Source: Choricystis sp. odSpoLacu1 (lineage: Eukaryota > Chlorophyta > Trebouxiophyceae). From it: 64,000 nt of DNA. The position numbers and the translations under genes are program-made. Location of the stretch: positions 248,001 to 312,000 of the forward strand of contig OY253659.1 in the NCBI GenBank assembly GCA_958009055.1, given 5' to 3'. This document shows positions 1 to 9,540 of this stretch, piece after piece. The notes below the pieces were generated by a model, which saw nothing but the letters and a program-made list of their open reading frames with translations, had not been told where the DNA came from and made no database searches. Each line of letters starts with the position of its first letter. Position 1 is the first letter of the stretch.

Positions 1-1157
1 GTGTCGTCCGCGCTCCAGCTGGCCACGTCCCTCCACTCAGTCGTTGGCCCATCATCCGCAGGCGAACCAACCAGCGTGTCGTTGTCAAACCCGCCCCTCA
101 CCGTGCGCACGCGCAGGGTGCCGCCCCCACCCTTGGTGAGCGCGCGCGCGCCACGCACGCGCAGCCACTTGTCTGGAATCGACGCTCCCACGTCCCCCGG
201 GTTGGTGGTGTCCAGGGCCAGGGTCCCCGTCGTCGTGTTGAGGCGGTAGACGTCAAACAGGCCGGGGGAACGTTCGTCCAGAGTGACAAGCGCACCCCCG
301 GGCACGCGGTCCGACAAAAAGAACTCGCCCACGTTGATGGTGCCCGTCGTCAGGCCCTTGGGCAGCACCTGGGCGGGCGCCTTCTTGGAGGGTGGCCGGG
401 GCGCGCTGGCCAGGGGCACCAAGTCGCGTGGGGTGGAAGCACTGCCGTTGGCACTCAACGACACTGCGTAGATTTTGTATCGATCCCCGCCCTTGGGGTC
501 GGCCAGAAACAGGATGCCTTTCGAGTCGGACGTCCACAGGTACTGCCCCGGCGCGATGTCTGCTTTCGTCGCGTTGGTGATTTTGATCGGGGGCGGCCGC
601 TTCGCCTCGTCCGGCCGCTCCCCGCGCGACGCAGCCGCAGCCGCCGCGTGGTCTACCCGCGTCACATACACGTTGAGCGTGGAGGAGGCGGGCTCGGGGG
701 CCAGGTAGGCCAGCCAGTCGCCGTCGGGGGACAGTTTTGGGTCGGTCGCGACGGGGGGGGCGTACAGGTCCTCCAGTGGAATGAAGGGCACGTCGGCCAG
801 GGCAGCCTGTGGTGTGTGTGTGTGTGTGTGATTGTGGGATTGGTTGCGAGTGAACGCCAGTGGGGAAGGCGGGCGGCGACACACACGGCCCCCAACACAC
901 GGCGACACGGCGGGTCCCGTCCCCACGGTATGTTTTTCTTTCGCTCGCGTGCGCGCACTCGCTCCCACGCACCCAAACCCCGCCTCCCTCCCCCCACATT
1001 CACGCACCTTCATGTTCATACCGCGCGTCCCGTTGGCGGGCGCGGTCGGAGCGGGCGCGGGAGCGCCGGCCGAGCGCGCGGGCGCCGGCGACGCCACGGG
1101 GGCGGCGGCCGCGAGGGTGGCGGCCGTGGCCAGGGCCACCGCCAGGAGGTGGCGCAT
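1..1157 (-). CDS. S9-family prolyl oligopeptidase / dipeptidyl aminopeptidase, N-terminal part (runs off left edge)
   Basis: Two exons are visible: 1008..1157 (50 codons) and 806 down to base 1, with no stop before the window edge. Exon 1 encodes MRHLLAVALATAATLAAAAP, a hydrophobic signal-peptide-like start, so a secreted or endomembrane enzyme is likely. The intron (807..1007) starts GTGCGT and ends in a (CA)n tract plus CAG. Exon 2 reads like the beta-propeller of S9C peptidases: DPKLSPDGDWLAYL, then YLWTSDSKGILFLADPKGGD, then FDVYRLNTTTGTLALDTTNP. The catalytic alpha/beta-hydrolase domain should lie left of the window and cannot be checked. The family cleaves short peptides after or near proline or hydrophobic residues; the substrate here is unknown. 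Family assignment rests on the propeller blades only. Confidence 0.72.
   Translation of the reverse strand, partial: MRHLLAVALATAATLAAAAPVASPAPARSAGAPAPAPTAPANGTRGMNMKVRECGGREAGFGCVGASARTRAKEKHTVGTGPAVSPCVGGRVCRRPPSPLAFTRNQSHNHTHTHTPQAALADVPFIPLEDLYAPPVATDPKLSPDGDWLAYLAPEPASSTLNVYVTRVDHAAAAAASRGERPDEAKRPPPIKITNATKADIAPGQYLWTSDSKGILFLADPKGGDRYKIYAVSLSANGSASTPRDLVPLASAPRPPSKKAPAQVLPKGLTTGTINVGEFFLSDRVPGGALVTLDERSPGLFDVYRLNTTTGTLALDTTNPGDVGASIPDKWLRVRGARALTKGGGGTLRVRTVRGGFDNDTLVGSPADDGPTTEWRDVASWSADD
808..830. repeat. (GT)n microsatellite inside the S9-peptidase intron
   Basis: An uninterrupted GT run on the plus strand is the (CA)n tract directly before the acceptor CAG on the coding (minus) strand. 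It replaces a normal polypyrimidine tract, as in many introns of this window. Confidence 0.8.
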
Positions 1158-1374
1158 TGTGGAGACGGGGCCTGCAGCCGCGCGCGTGCTCCAGCGCTGC
1201 AGTTGACTGCTAGCCTGAATTTGGCAGCAGGGGGAAACAGGACGAAAAACGAAGCGACGTGTTTTTTTCGGTCGGCCCCGCCGCTCGCAAACACCACACC
1301 ACGACCAGCTTCTTGCGACGTGCATTTCGATCGCCCCCTCCTCCTCTCTCGAGCCGCTGCACCCCCTCCTCGCC

Positions 1375-1839
1375 ATGCCGTTCACGGCGTCACCGCCTCC
1401 ATCCACCTGGACCCTCGACAACGGTTACATCTCGGCGGCCGCGGTCAAGCGCGAAGCGACGCTGCCGCCCGCTGCTGTCTACACGCCCCCCCTACCCCCC
1501 ACCCCCCACGCCACCGCCCCCCACGTCATCATCCCCCACCTTACCCCCTCCGACATTCGCGACTTTCTGAGCCGGGCCCTGGGCCTGGCCGCCGACGGCG
1601 TGGACGCCGCACGCGCGGGGGTGGACGCTCTGCGCGCGCTGCACGACGCCCTGGCCGACGGCGTGGCTGAGCTGGCTGCCACCCGGGAAGCTTTAACCGA
1701 GCTGGCGCGTGAAGCCACGCTGGTGGGGCGGCGCGGGCGGGCGGGTGAGGGCGCGCGCAGGCGGGCGGGCAGGGGCGCGCGCGGGCGCGGCGGGCTGGGC
1801 GTGCGCACGCGGGCGCAGGCGCGGCGTGGTGGGTGGTGA
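1375..1839 (+). CDS. small hypothetical protein, helical centre and basic tail
   Basis: An intronless 154-codon frame divergent from the S9 peptidase (217 bp between start codons). The N-terminal 50 residues are Pro/Thr-rich. Residues about 55-115 form an amphipathic Ala/Leu/Arg helix (DIRDFLSRALGLAADGVDAA, then further Leu/Ala heptads), which could be a coiled coil. The last 40 residues are Arg/Gly-rich. I recognise no family. A TGTAA polyadenylation-like motif lies about 52 nt after the stop (1891..1895), which supports a real 3' end. The frame could be longer by splicing, but no clear exon junction is seen. Confidence 0.45.
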   Translation: MPFTASPPPSTWTLDNGYISAAAVKREATLPPAAVYTPPLPPTPHATAPHVIIPHLTPSDIRDFLSRALGLAADGVDAARAGVDALRALHDALADGVAELAATREALTELAREATLVGRRGRAGEGARRRAGRGARGRGGLGVRTRAQARRGGW

Positions 1840-1956
1840 CTGCTTTTTTATGTAGGGGAAGAGAGAGAGAGAGAGAGCGCACCGGGGTTTTGTAAACAGC
1901 ACATCAATCATGTTGTACACGCGCGGGCGGGGGGTGGGTCGAAACAAAACCTCTCC

Positions 1957-2404
1957 CTAATCGCGGCGCGGCCGCCGCCAGCGCACGCCGCCACCAGCCG
2001 CCGGTGCGGCAGCAGCGACCTGGGCGGCGGCGACATCACGCTTGGGCGCCCCGATACCCACTCCCCACACCATGGCTGCGACGGCGCGCAGCATCAGTGT
2101 AAACCAAAACACGGCAGCGGCCGACAACAACTGGCGCGTCTTGTCGTCGCGGGCGGAATCGATGCGAGGTTTCAGCAGCAGGACGCCAGCACCTGCCACG
2201 GCGAGGCCGGCGGCGGTGGAGAACAGTTTGGCGGGGGTGGAGGGACTGTGTGGAGGGTTGGGGGGGGTGGGGGGGTGGGCGGAGGGTGGGAGTGAGAAGA
2301 CAGCACGTGTGCCCTAGCACGCGTCCCGAGGGCGACACGCATTGGCGCCTTCCCTGCACACATCACAACACACATTCTCCGGCACACACTCACGTGGACG
2401 ACAT
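1957..2404 (-). CDS. small two-helix membrane protein with an 11-nt first exon
   Basis: Exon 1 is 2394..2404 (11 nt) and exon 2 is 1957..2245; together they give 99 residues beginning MSSTPSTPAKLFSTAAGLAV. The donor is GTGAGT and the acceptor CACACAG; splicing restores an N-terminal hydrophobic segment that an unspliced reading breaks. Two hydrophobic stretches are visible: TAAGLAVAGAGVLLL (about residues 14-28) and SAAAVFWFTLMLRAVAAMVW (about 47-66), separated by a charged loop (KPRIDSARDDKTRQ). The tail is Arg-rich. It is probably an organelle inner-membrane or ER protein of unknown role. Its 3' end faces the gene ending at 1839. Confidence 0.6.
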
Positions 2405-2620
2405 TCGCGCGACGGGGAGAGGGGATGAGGGAGCGGGCTACGGACGAAACTAGGAAACGAGCTTGCAATGTGTCGCCTTCGTTTTCACTTCCCAAAAGAA
2501 ACCTTCGCCTTCTTCGCCTTTTTACCCACACACACAGCCTAACAAATGTTTACACGCGTTTCTTGATTTTGTTTGGTTGGATAAAAAATGAGCGGCCCCA
2601 CATTAAAAACTCCCTCTCTC

Positions 2621-4926
2621 TCACGCCGCCCCCGCCGTTTTGGCCTTCTTGGCCGCGCCGCTGTCGCCCTCCGCCCTATTGACGGCCGCCACCCCGTTGG
2701 CCTCCGCCAGCGCCTTCCTCGGCTGGTGGCCCAACAGGTTGAGCGCCTTGATCTGGTCGCGCACGTGGTGGGGGACGAGGGCCTCCCACTCGCGCGTGCC
2801 CGCGCGAATCGATTCGGCCACCAGCTTGGACACGTCTCCGTGGCGCAGGAGTTCGCGATCGAAGTGGGTGACGGGGACGATGGTGCCGCGCTCCAGGATG
2901 TAGTCGTAGAGTTTCTGGACGTGGGGGTCGACCTGTGGTGGGTGGTGGGGAGGGAAAGAGAGGGTTTTGAGAAACGTCACAATGCACACACAGAACCCCT
3001 CTCCCACACAACACACACCCCGCCCTTCCACCACCCTACCTTCAGATTGGACGCCGAGATCAGCTCCCCCGTCTTGGGGTCGACGGTGGGGTAGACGTAG
3101 ATCTTCAAGTCAAACTTGAGCAGGCGGCCAAACCCTTCCAACAGCCCACCATCCAGGTCCGTGTAGTGCGACTCCCGGAACAACTCACGCAGCGTGGGCA
3201 CCCCCATCGCAATGACGATGGCTTCCTGTGTGAACGTGGACAGGTAGGCCGCCAGCTTGAAGTAGCGGCGATAGTTGGAGATGGCGACTGTGTACCCCAT
3301 TGTTGACAGTGCTTCGACTCTTTGGATGAACACGTCCTCCCGGATGCCCGAGTTGGAGGTCCAGTCCAGGAGGTCGCCGCCCTGGTGGGGTTGGGTGTGG
3401 GGTGGGGTGGGGTAGGGTGGGGTGGGGCCAAGTTTTGAAACAAACAACAACTCACCCCCTTTTCCTTCTCTCTCTCCTCTCTCTCACCTCCATCATGTCC
3501 CGCGTCGTCATCTCCAGCAGCACCACCGTGTCATCCCGGTACACGCACTCCGCGTCGTACCCCGGGGCCGCCCCCGCGGGCACGCCCATCGCGGCGGCAG
3601 GCGGCCCCGACGGCGCGCGGCCGCAGAAAAACTGTTGCGCGGCCGCAATCAGCATGTCGTTGTGCAGGTTGGTGAAGGGGCGGAACCTGCCGCGCACGGC
3701 GAGCACGTTCTTCTTGCGCAGGGCGTCGTGGGGGACGAGGAGCGTGCCAGAAGGGTCGAACAGGGCAGCATCGCACAGCTCTTGTTGCACCAGGCGCAGG
3801 GCGGCGACCCGGTTGTCGGTCTTGGTGTAGAGGGGGCCCTCGAAATCGATCAAGTCGACCTCGATGCGGGCGCGTGACAGGTCGGACAGGAGGTCGCCAA
3901 TGATGGCGGACGTGTCTTCACCACGGGTTAACACGGCATGAATCGAATTCACGCCCAGCACGCCCAACGCTTCCTGTTGTTCGACCGCGGTGTCGTCGTG
4001 CATGCGGATGTGGAGCATGACAGTGGAGGGTTCCACTCCCGGCACGTGCTGAAACTTGACGCCCAGCCAGCCGTGGCACTCGTTTTTGCGGCCAAACGCG
4101 CGCGCGACCACGGTGTCCGCAAACGTGAAGAACGCGGTGTTGTGCCCCCGCTGCTTGCGCAGGTTGAGGGAGCACGACAAGTACTCATACTCCAGCATGG
4201 CCTCCACGCGTTCCCGGGTGACGTAGCGGGCGGCGGCGCCGTACATGGTGTCCGAGATCGTCATGTCGTACGCGGAGACAGACTTGGCAATGGTGCCGGC
4301 AGCCCCGCCCACGCGGAAAAACCAGCGAGCCACTTCCTGGCCGGCGCCAATCTCGGCGAAGACGCCGTACCTGGGGTGGGAGTGGGGAGGGGGAGGGTTT
4401 GGGTGTGTGCGAAAGAGGGGTGCGAACACGCACACTCACACACGAACAACTTCACTTACCACAGCGGGTTCAGGTTGATCTCCAGCGCTTTCTTGGCCGT
4501 CTTGGCGAAGCGCTCGCCGCCGTCGGCCTGTGTGTGTGGTGGGAAGGGAGGTTGGTGTTTGGGAGCAGGCCGACTCGCGCGCTCGGTGGCGGCGACACGC
4601 CGGCGTCGTCTGTCCCTCGCTCTCAATCCTGCCCACCCACCCGCCGCCCGCGTGTCCACACACAGGTCCCACGCACGCACACACACACCAGCCCCTCTCT
4701 CCTTCTCCCATCCACTCCTCCGCTCTCTCACCTGGCACACCGGCCCGACCGCGCGCGCAGGAACGCGGCGCGAGCGCGCGGCCGTCGCGCTGTGCGCAGG
4801 CAGGCGGACACGCCCGCCGACCGTGCGCGCGGTCACGGGAACGCAGACCGGGCGCAGCGCGGCGCGCGGCGGCGCGAGCGTGGCGCGAGCGGCCGTGGGG
4901 CGGGAGGCGAGGGACATCGAAAGCAT
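2621..4926 (-). CDS. conserved cyanobacterial-type plastid protein of unknown function
   Basis: Five exons: 4732..4926, 4460..4527, 3488..4370, 3040..3381 and 2621..2932, adding to 599 residues in a single open frame. The first 65 residues are Arg/Ala/Val-rich without acidic residues, a plastid transit peptide. The mature part matches a family common in cyanobacteria and plant plastids, as I recall it, with landmarks FAEIGAGQEVARWFFRVGGA, AGTIAKSVSAYDMTISD, RIEVDLIDFEGP, TMGYTVAISNYRRYFKLAAY and AIVIAMGVPTLRELF. Bacterial members carry unreliable database names (often 'TonB-dependent receptor' or 'nucleotide adenylyltransferase'); I see no beta-barrel or nucleotidyltransferase motif that would support either. 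Exon junctions are all clean, and the intron at 3040 uses GTAGGG. Function should be left open. Confidence 0.8.
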
Positions 4927-5141
4927 CGAAACGGAACGGTGGGGGCGCGCGCGTGTCAAAAAAAGCAGGGGCGAACGCGAGGCCCGTGAGAGGCGAAACG
5001 TGCGCACGGTTGTACGTCGACCCCTGTCCACGGTGGGGCGCGGTGGAAGGGAGGGAGGCGCGTGGCGCGGGAGCGCGGAAGAAGTGTGTGAGAGTGTTTT
5101 TGCAAACACAAACGTTTTTTTGAGTTTCGGAGCCGATAACG

Positions 5142-6434
5142 ATGAGCCGCCAGGTGAGGCAGGGAGCAGTACGCGCGCACCCTCGTCACACAGGCTGTCG
5201 CACGTGGCGTTTGCCGGGGAACGGCGTGAGGGCGGGCGGGTGGGTGGCGCATGCAAACATCAATTGCGCCCGTTTTTTCTCCCTCTCACACACACACTCC
5301 CACACACACACACAGGCTTGGGGCTCTGGCTACCAAGGCACCGGCCGAGGCGGCTTTGGCGGCGGCGGACGAGGCGGCGGCGGCGGCGGCGGCGACGGCG
5401 GAAGTGGCGCCTTTGGCGGAGGCTACACCGGCGCCGGCTCCCGCTTCGGCCCGCTGGCTGGCGGCGGCGGCAGAGGCGGCGGCAGAGGCGGCGGCAGAGG
5501 CTGTGGCCAGCAGCAGCAGACGCCGTGGCGCGACGTGGTGCGCCACGACGCGCGCGCGGAGCGCCCGCTGTGGCCCTCCACCTGCTACGGCCACGAGCGG
5601 GGCGCGCCCAACGATTTTGAGGGCGACATCAGCCCCGAGGAAGCGAGATGGTGCGCTGGCGTGGGGAGCGCGACAGGGGTGCCGCCCGCCGCACTGGCGG
5701 GCGCGGCCGACGCGGCGCGTCGCGCGGTGGACGCCGCCTTTGCCGCCCTGCTGCGGTGCAACGTGCCGCCCTCGCTGGGGGGGACCAAGCTGGCGCCCGC
5801 TGTGCCGCCGCCCGGGGCGGACGGCAGCGGGCTGTTCGCGGGGAGCGGGGGTGGCGGTGGCGGCGCGTTTGGCGGGCCGCCGCCCGCGGCCGCCCCGTTT
5901 GGCGCGGCCGCCGCCAACCCGTTTGGCGCGCCGGCACCACTTTCCGCCAACCCGTTTGGCGCACCCCCCGCCTTTGGCGCCGCCCCGGCGGCGCCGTCGC
6001 CGTTTGGGGGCGCGCTGGGCGCGCAGCGCCCCGCCTTTGGCGCTCCCCCCGCCACGCCCGCGCCGCCCGCCACGCCGTGGGGGCAGACCGTGCCCGCCTT
6101 CGGAGGCGGCGTGGCGGCAGCGCCGCCGCCGGCGGCCGGGTTTGGAGCGTTTGGCGCGGTCGCCGCCCCCAACATCACGTTTGGCGGGGGCGCCGCGCGT
6201 GCGCCCGCGTCGCGCGCGTTTGGTGCGCCCCAGGCTGGGGGCGCGACCAAGACGCCGCCCCCCCTGCCGGGGGCGAGTGGTGCCTCGTTCGCTCAGTTGG
6301 CGGGGTTGAGTTGCGGGGGCGGAGGCAGCGGCATGCAGGCGCCGTCCACCCTCGACCCCGCGTCGCCGTGGGCGGGGCCCGAGTTCGTGTGGGGGTCCAT
6401 CCCCGAGGACGCGCCCCCGCCGGAAGTGTGTTAA
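5142..6434 (+). CDS. FG-repeat nucleoporin, NUP42/CG1-like
   Basis: Exon 1 is only 12 nt (5142..5153, MSRQ), followed by a 162-nt intron and exon 2 (5316..6434): 376 residues. Residues about 5-65 are Gly/Arg-rich (RGG-like) with QQQQ. Then comes ERPLWPSTCYGHERG...FEGDISPEEARW, resembling the conserved block of the NUP42/CG1 family that binds the mRNA-export helicase at the cytoplasmic face of the pore. The second half carries many FG motifs of the type NPFGAP and FGA, which bind transport receptors. The C-terminus ends PEFVWGSIPEDAPPPEVC. Unlike typical NUP42 proteins, no N-terminal CCCH zinc finger is seen. The intron is a multiple of three and stop-free, so unspliced RNA would also be translated. 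A TGTAA motif lies 44 nt after the stop. Confidence 0.72.
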   Translation: MSRQVRQGAVRAHPRHTGCRTWRLPGNGVRAGGWVAHANINCARFFSLSHTHSHTHTQAWGSGYQGTGRGGFGGGGRGGGGGGGDGGSGAFGGGYTGAGSRFGPLAGGGGRGGGRGGGRGCGQQQQTPWRDVVRHDARAERPLWPSTCYGHERGAPNDFEGDISPEEARWCAGVGSATGVPPAALAGAADAARRAVDAAFAALLRCNVPPSLGGTKLAPAVPPPGADGSGLFAGSGGGGGGAFGGPPPAAAPFGAAAANPFGAPAPLSANPFGAPPAFGAAPAAPSPFGGALGAQRPAFGAPPATPAPPATPWGQTVPAFGGGVAAAPPPAAGFGAFGAVAAPNITFGGGAARAPASRAFGAPQAGGATKTPPPLPGASGASFAQLAGLSCGGGGSGMQAPSTLDPASPWAGPEFVWGSIPEDAPPPEVC

Positions 6435-6504
6435 GTGGCCAGAGAGAGAGAGAAGAGAAAATGGAGCATTGATTTTTTGTAACGTGTTGAAACAAAACCA
6501 CACC

Positions 6505-7788
6505 CTAACCCTGTCCTACAAACACGCCCACGCACGCCGCCACGCCCAGCCCCGCCAATGCCACTGCCGCGCCCCACCTGCCTGCCGCTCCCGCCACCGC
6601 GGCCGGCAGCAGCAGGGCGATGGCTGAGCCTGCGGTGCCGCCGACACTGGCGACCGCGGCCGCGACGTCTCGCGCGGTCAGCGCGGCGGCCAGGGACACG
6701 GCACACAGGGCGCCCGTCGTGCCCAGCAGCACGCGCCGCGATGTAGCGTCGGTGGCGGACAGCGGGGGCGTCGCGTCGTCGTCGTCGGCCGCCACCTCGA
6801 TCGAGGGGTGCTGCTCGTCGCCGTCGACCGCGCGCCGCGCGCGCCGCCGCCGCCACGCGCGCCGCGCTTCCGCCGCCAGCGTCAGCGCTGCATCGCGCGC
6901 GGCCCAGCTTTGCAGAGGGTAAGAGGTGGCTAGGCAGGTGGCCACCGCCACGCGGCAGCAGGCAGCCAGCGCCTCTGCTGTGCGCGGGTGATCACCGCCA
7001 ATGATGCGAGCCAGAGACGCGGGCGTGTAGTTCGTCAACACGTCTGGCGAAATGACTCCCGCCCCAAACAGGGCCACGCAGGCCGCGGGTACAAGCACGT
7101 ACAGCGCCGCCGTCGCCGCCAGGCCGACCCCCACGGCTGACGCGCCCGCGTCCGCCACGCCGCAGTCTCGCACAATCGCCCCTGTGGCCTGCTGCACGAC
7201 GAAGCCATTGAGGGTTGAAGCGAGCGCGTGCACGATGACGTCGCCTGCCATTGGAGACGCCGGCGTGAGCGGCAGCGGGTGGGCGCGGCTGTGGGTTGCC
7301 GCGACAACCAGTAACCCTGCTGTGACCGCCAACCAGGCGACGGTGACGCCCATGCCGACAGCGGCGGCAGTCGATGAAGCCGCGACCGAGCGCGGCGCGG
7401 AGAGGGGGGCCAGGACAAACACTGTCGACGCGACCATGAAGGCGCGCCGCCCACCACGTTTGGTCCACAGCAGGTCACATATCGCGACCGTGTAAACGGC
7501 CTGCATCCCGACTCCGAACGCAGCGATTGAGGCACCCAGAACAGTGGTCGCCACGACGCGCGCGCGCGGGTGGATGGCGACGCCTAAAGCCTCAGCGTAC
7601 GACGGCGTGCCCGCCTCACGCTGCACACGCAACACAACGCAGCACGCCAGCCAAGAGGCTGCCGCCACAACGCCCACGACGGCGGCCGCCAGCGGCGCGC
7701 CCAGCCGCACCGCGAGCGACGGCAGCACGACGATGGTGGCGCCGACCGCCGTCTTGGCCACCAGCACGGCGGCCCGGGTGGACGACAT
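6505..7788 (-). CDS. AAAP/SLC38-type amino-acid permease
   Basis: A single exon of 427 residues beginning MSSTRAAVLVAKTAVGATIV. About ten or eleven hydrophobic segments are visible. The first helix carries the glycine-broken pattern of amino-acid/auxin permeases (AVGATIVVLP), and a later region has ATSYPLQSWAARDAAL, matching the YPLQ-x-x-xR-D signature of SLC38-type carriers. A cytosolic loop of about 50 residues is very rich in Arg and then Asp (RRAWRRRRARRAVDG...DDDD), an insertion I would expect to be regulatory. Likely role: proton- or sodium-coupled uptake of neutral amino acids at the plasma membrane or vacuole. The 3' end is 70 bp from the convergent nucleoporin gene. Confidence 0.72.
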   Translation of the reverse strand: MSSTRAAVLVAKTAVGATIVVLPSLAVRLGAPLAAAVVGVVAAASWLACCVVLRVQREAGTPSYAEALGVAIHPRARVVATTVLGASIAAFGVGMQAVYTVAICDLLWTKRGGRRAFMVASTVFVLAPLSAPRSVAASSTAAAVGMGVTVAWLAVTAGLLVVAATHSRAHPLPLTPASPMAGDVIVHALASTLNGFVVQQATGAIVRDCGVADAGASAVGVGLAATAALYVLVPAACVALFGAGVISPDVLTNYTPASLARIIGGDHPRTAEALAACCRVAVATCLATSYPLQSWAARDAALTLAAEARRAWRRRRARRAVDGDEQHPSIEVAADDDDATPPLSATDATSRRVLLGTTGALCAVSLAAALTARDVAAAVASVGGTAGSAIALLLPAAVAGAAGRWGAAVALAGLGVAACVGVFVGQG

Positions 7789-8029
7789 CAGCGTGGGGTG
7801 CGGCTCACACTGTGCGACTGATGCACCCGTGTGAGGAGGGTGTGTGTATGTTCTGTGGGTGTGTCGCGTGTGACGTTGCGCGGGGTGGCGGGCAAGCCGC
7901 CGGGCAAGACGAGGAAAACAAACGCCGGAGATGCGTTTTTGATTGCGACCAAGGCACAACTTCAAACCACTTTTTTCCGATTTCCTCCCACCATTTCTCT
8001 CCCACCACACGATCAACACTCGCGCTTTC

Positions 8030-9289
8030 ATGCGCGCCACGCTGCTGCGTCCCCGCCTGGCCTCGGCGTCTCCTGCTGGCGCACGCGCGCCCACCGCCCC
8101 CCGCTCCTCGCTGCGCCGCGCGACTGCACGCCCCGTGTGCGCTATGCAGCCCTCTTCTGTGGCCGCGGCGGCCGCGGCGCCTGTCAAGGACAGCACGGTG
8201 AGAGTTTGGTGACAGTTGATCTGTGTGGACAGGTGGAATGCGCGGGCGCGATGCAGGGAATGCGACAAAAACACCAACACACCCTCCAACCACCCAGCCC
8301 TTCACCATCGTCGGCGCCGGCCGCGTGGGCGAAGCCTTGGCCGCCATGGGCGTCAATGATGTGAGTGTTGATTGTTTGATTGTTTAAAAGAGGATCGCAC
8401 GCAGTCCATCGTTTTTTCAACACACACTCCTCAACCCCCCCTTCCCCCAACAGACCCTCGTCCGCCGCAACGACCCCATCCCCTCCACCCCGGCCGGCCC
8501 CATCCTGGTGGCCACCCGCAACGACGCCCTGGACGCGGTAGTGGACGCCACGCCGGCGGAGAGTCGCCAGGATCTGGTGTTCATGCAAAACGGCATGCTG
8601 GCCCCCTGGCTGCAGGCGCGCGGCCTGAGCGACGCGACCCAGGTGCTCGTCTACTTTGCAGTGGCGGCCAAAGGTGATGCGCCCACGGACGGTGTGACCG
8701 ATTGGAACCCGGAGGGCCTGACCGCGGCGCACGGGCGCCACGCGGCGACCGTGGCGGCGCGGCTGCACGGGGCGGGGCTGTCGTGCCACGTGCTGGAGAA
8801 AGGCGAGTTTGAGGCGTCCATGCTGGAGAAGCTGGTGTGGATTTGGTGAGTGTGGTGTGGGACGGTTGGAGGAGGGAGGGAGGAAAGGAAGAGAATGACC
8901 AGGGGCGGCGAGTGTTTGACCTCACCCCACACACCCCACACCCTCACTCCCTCAGCGCCTTCATGCTGGTCGGCGCCAAGCACAGTGGCATCACCGTGGG
9001 CGAGGTGGAGGCCGCCCACACGGCGGAGGTGGACGCTTTAATCTCAGAGCTGGCGACCGCCGGCGCGTCCGCCCTGGGCGGCGTCACGCTAGGCCTCAAC
9101 CTGGAGGCCCGCCTGCGCGCGTATGCGAGGTCGGTGGCCCACTTCCCGACCGCGGTCAAAGAGTTTGAGTGGCGCAACGGCTGGTTTTGGGAGGCGTCTA
9201 AGAAGGCGCGCGCGGCGGGCGCGCTTGACCCCACGCCGCGCCACACGGCGCTGTTGAAGGAGGTGGGCGTGGTGGGGCAGGATGAATGA
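8030..9289 (+). CDS. plastid-targeted ketopantoate-reductase-like oxidoreductase
   Basis: Four exons (8030..8197, 8298..8360, 8454..8845, 8956..9289) give 318 residues. Residues 1-40 are a transit peptide (MRATLLRPRLASASPAGARA, Arg/Ala/Ser-rich, ending near VCAMQ). Exon 2 encodes a Rossmann start, FTIVGAGRVGEALAAMG, with the GxGxxG dinucleotide signature. Later blocks VATRNDALDAVV, QNGMLAPWL and the helical C-terminal half (LNLEARLRAYARS, then EFEWRNGWFW) fit the 6-phosphogluconate-dehydrogenase-like fold of 2-dehydropantoate 2-reductases, but it is shorter and lacks clear substrate motifs. Assignment as true PanE is not justified; it may be one of the plastid paralogues of unknown substrate. 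All introns are GT-AG. Confidence 0.65.
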
Positions 9290-9540
9290 GCGTGTGTGTT
9301 GTGTGTGTTGTGTGTGTAGAGAGGGAATCAAAACACGGCCAAAAGCGTGGGGGTTGGTGCGGACAGAGAAGTCCCGACACACCTCTCGATTGAAAGAAAG
9401 AACGAAAAACAGAGGGGCTTTGCCCCCCCCGCGGCGCCCGCATTCTCTGCCTTCAGTCGCTTTACATTGTCTGCTGCGCTCCACACTCCCGTGTGGCTCG
9501 GGCGCGTTGCTCCACCTGCCCAGTTTTTTCCTTTCCCACA

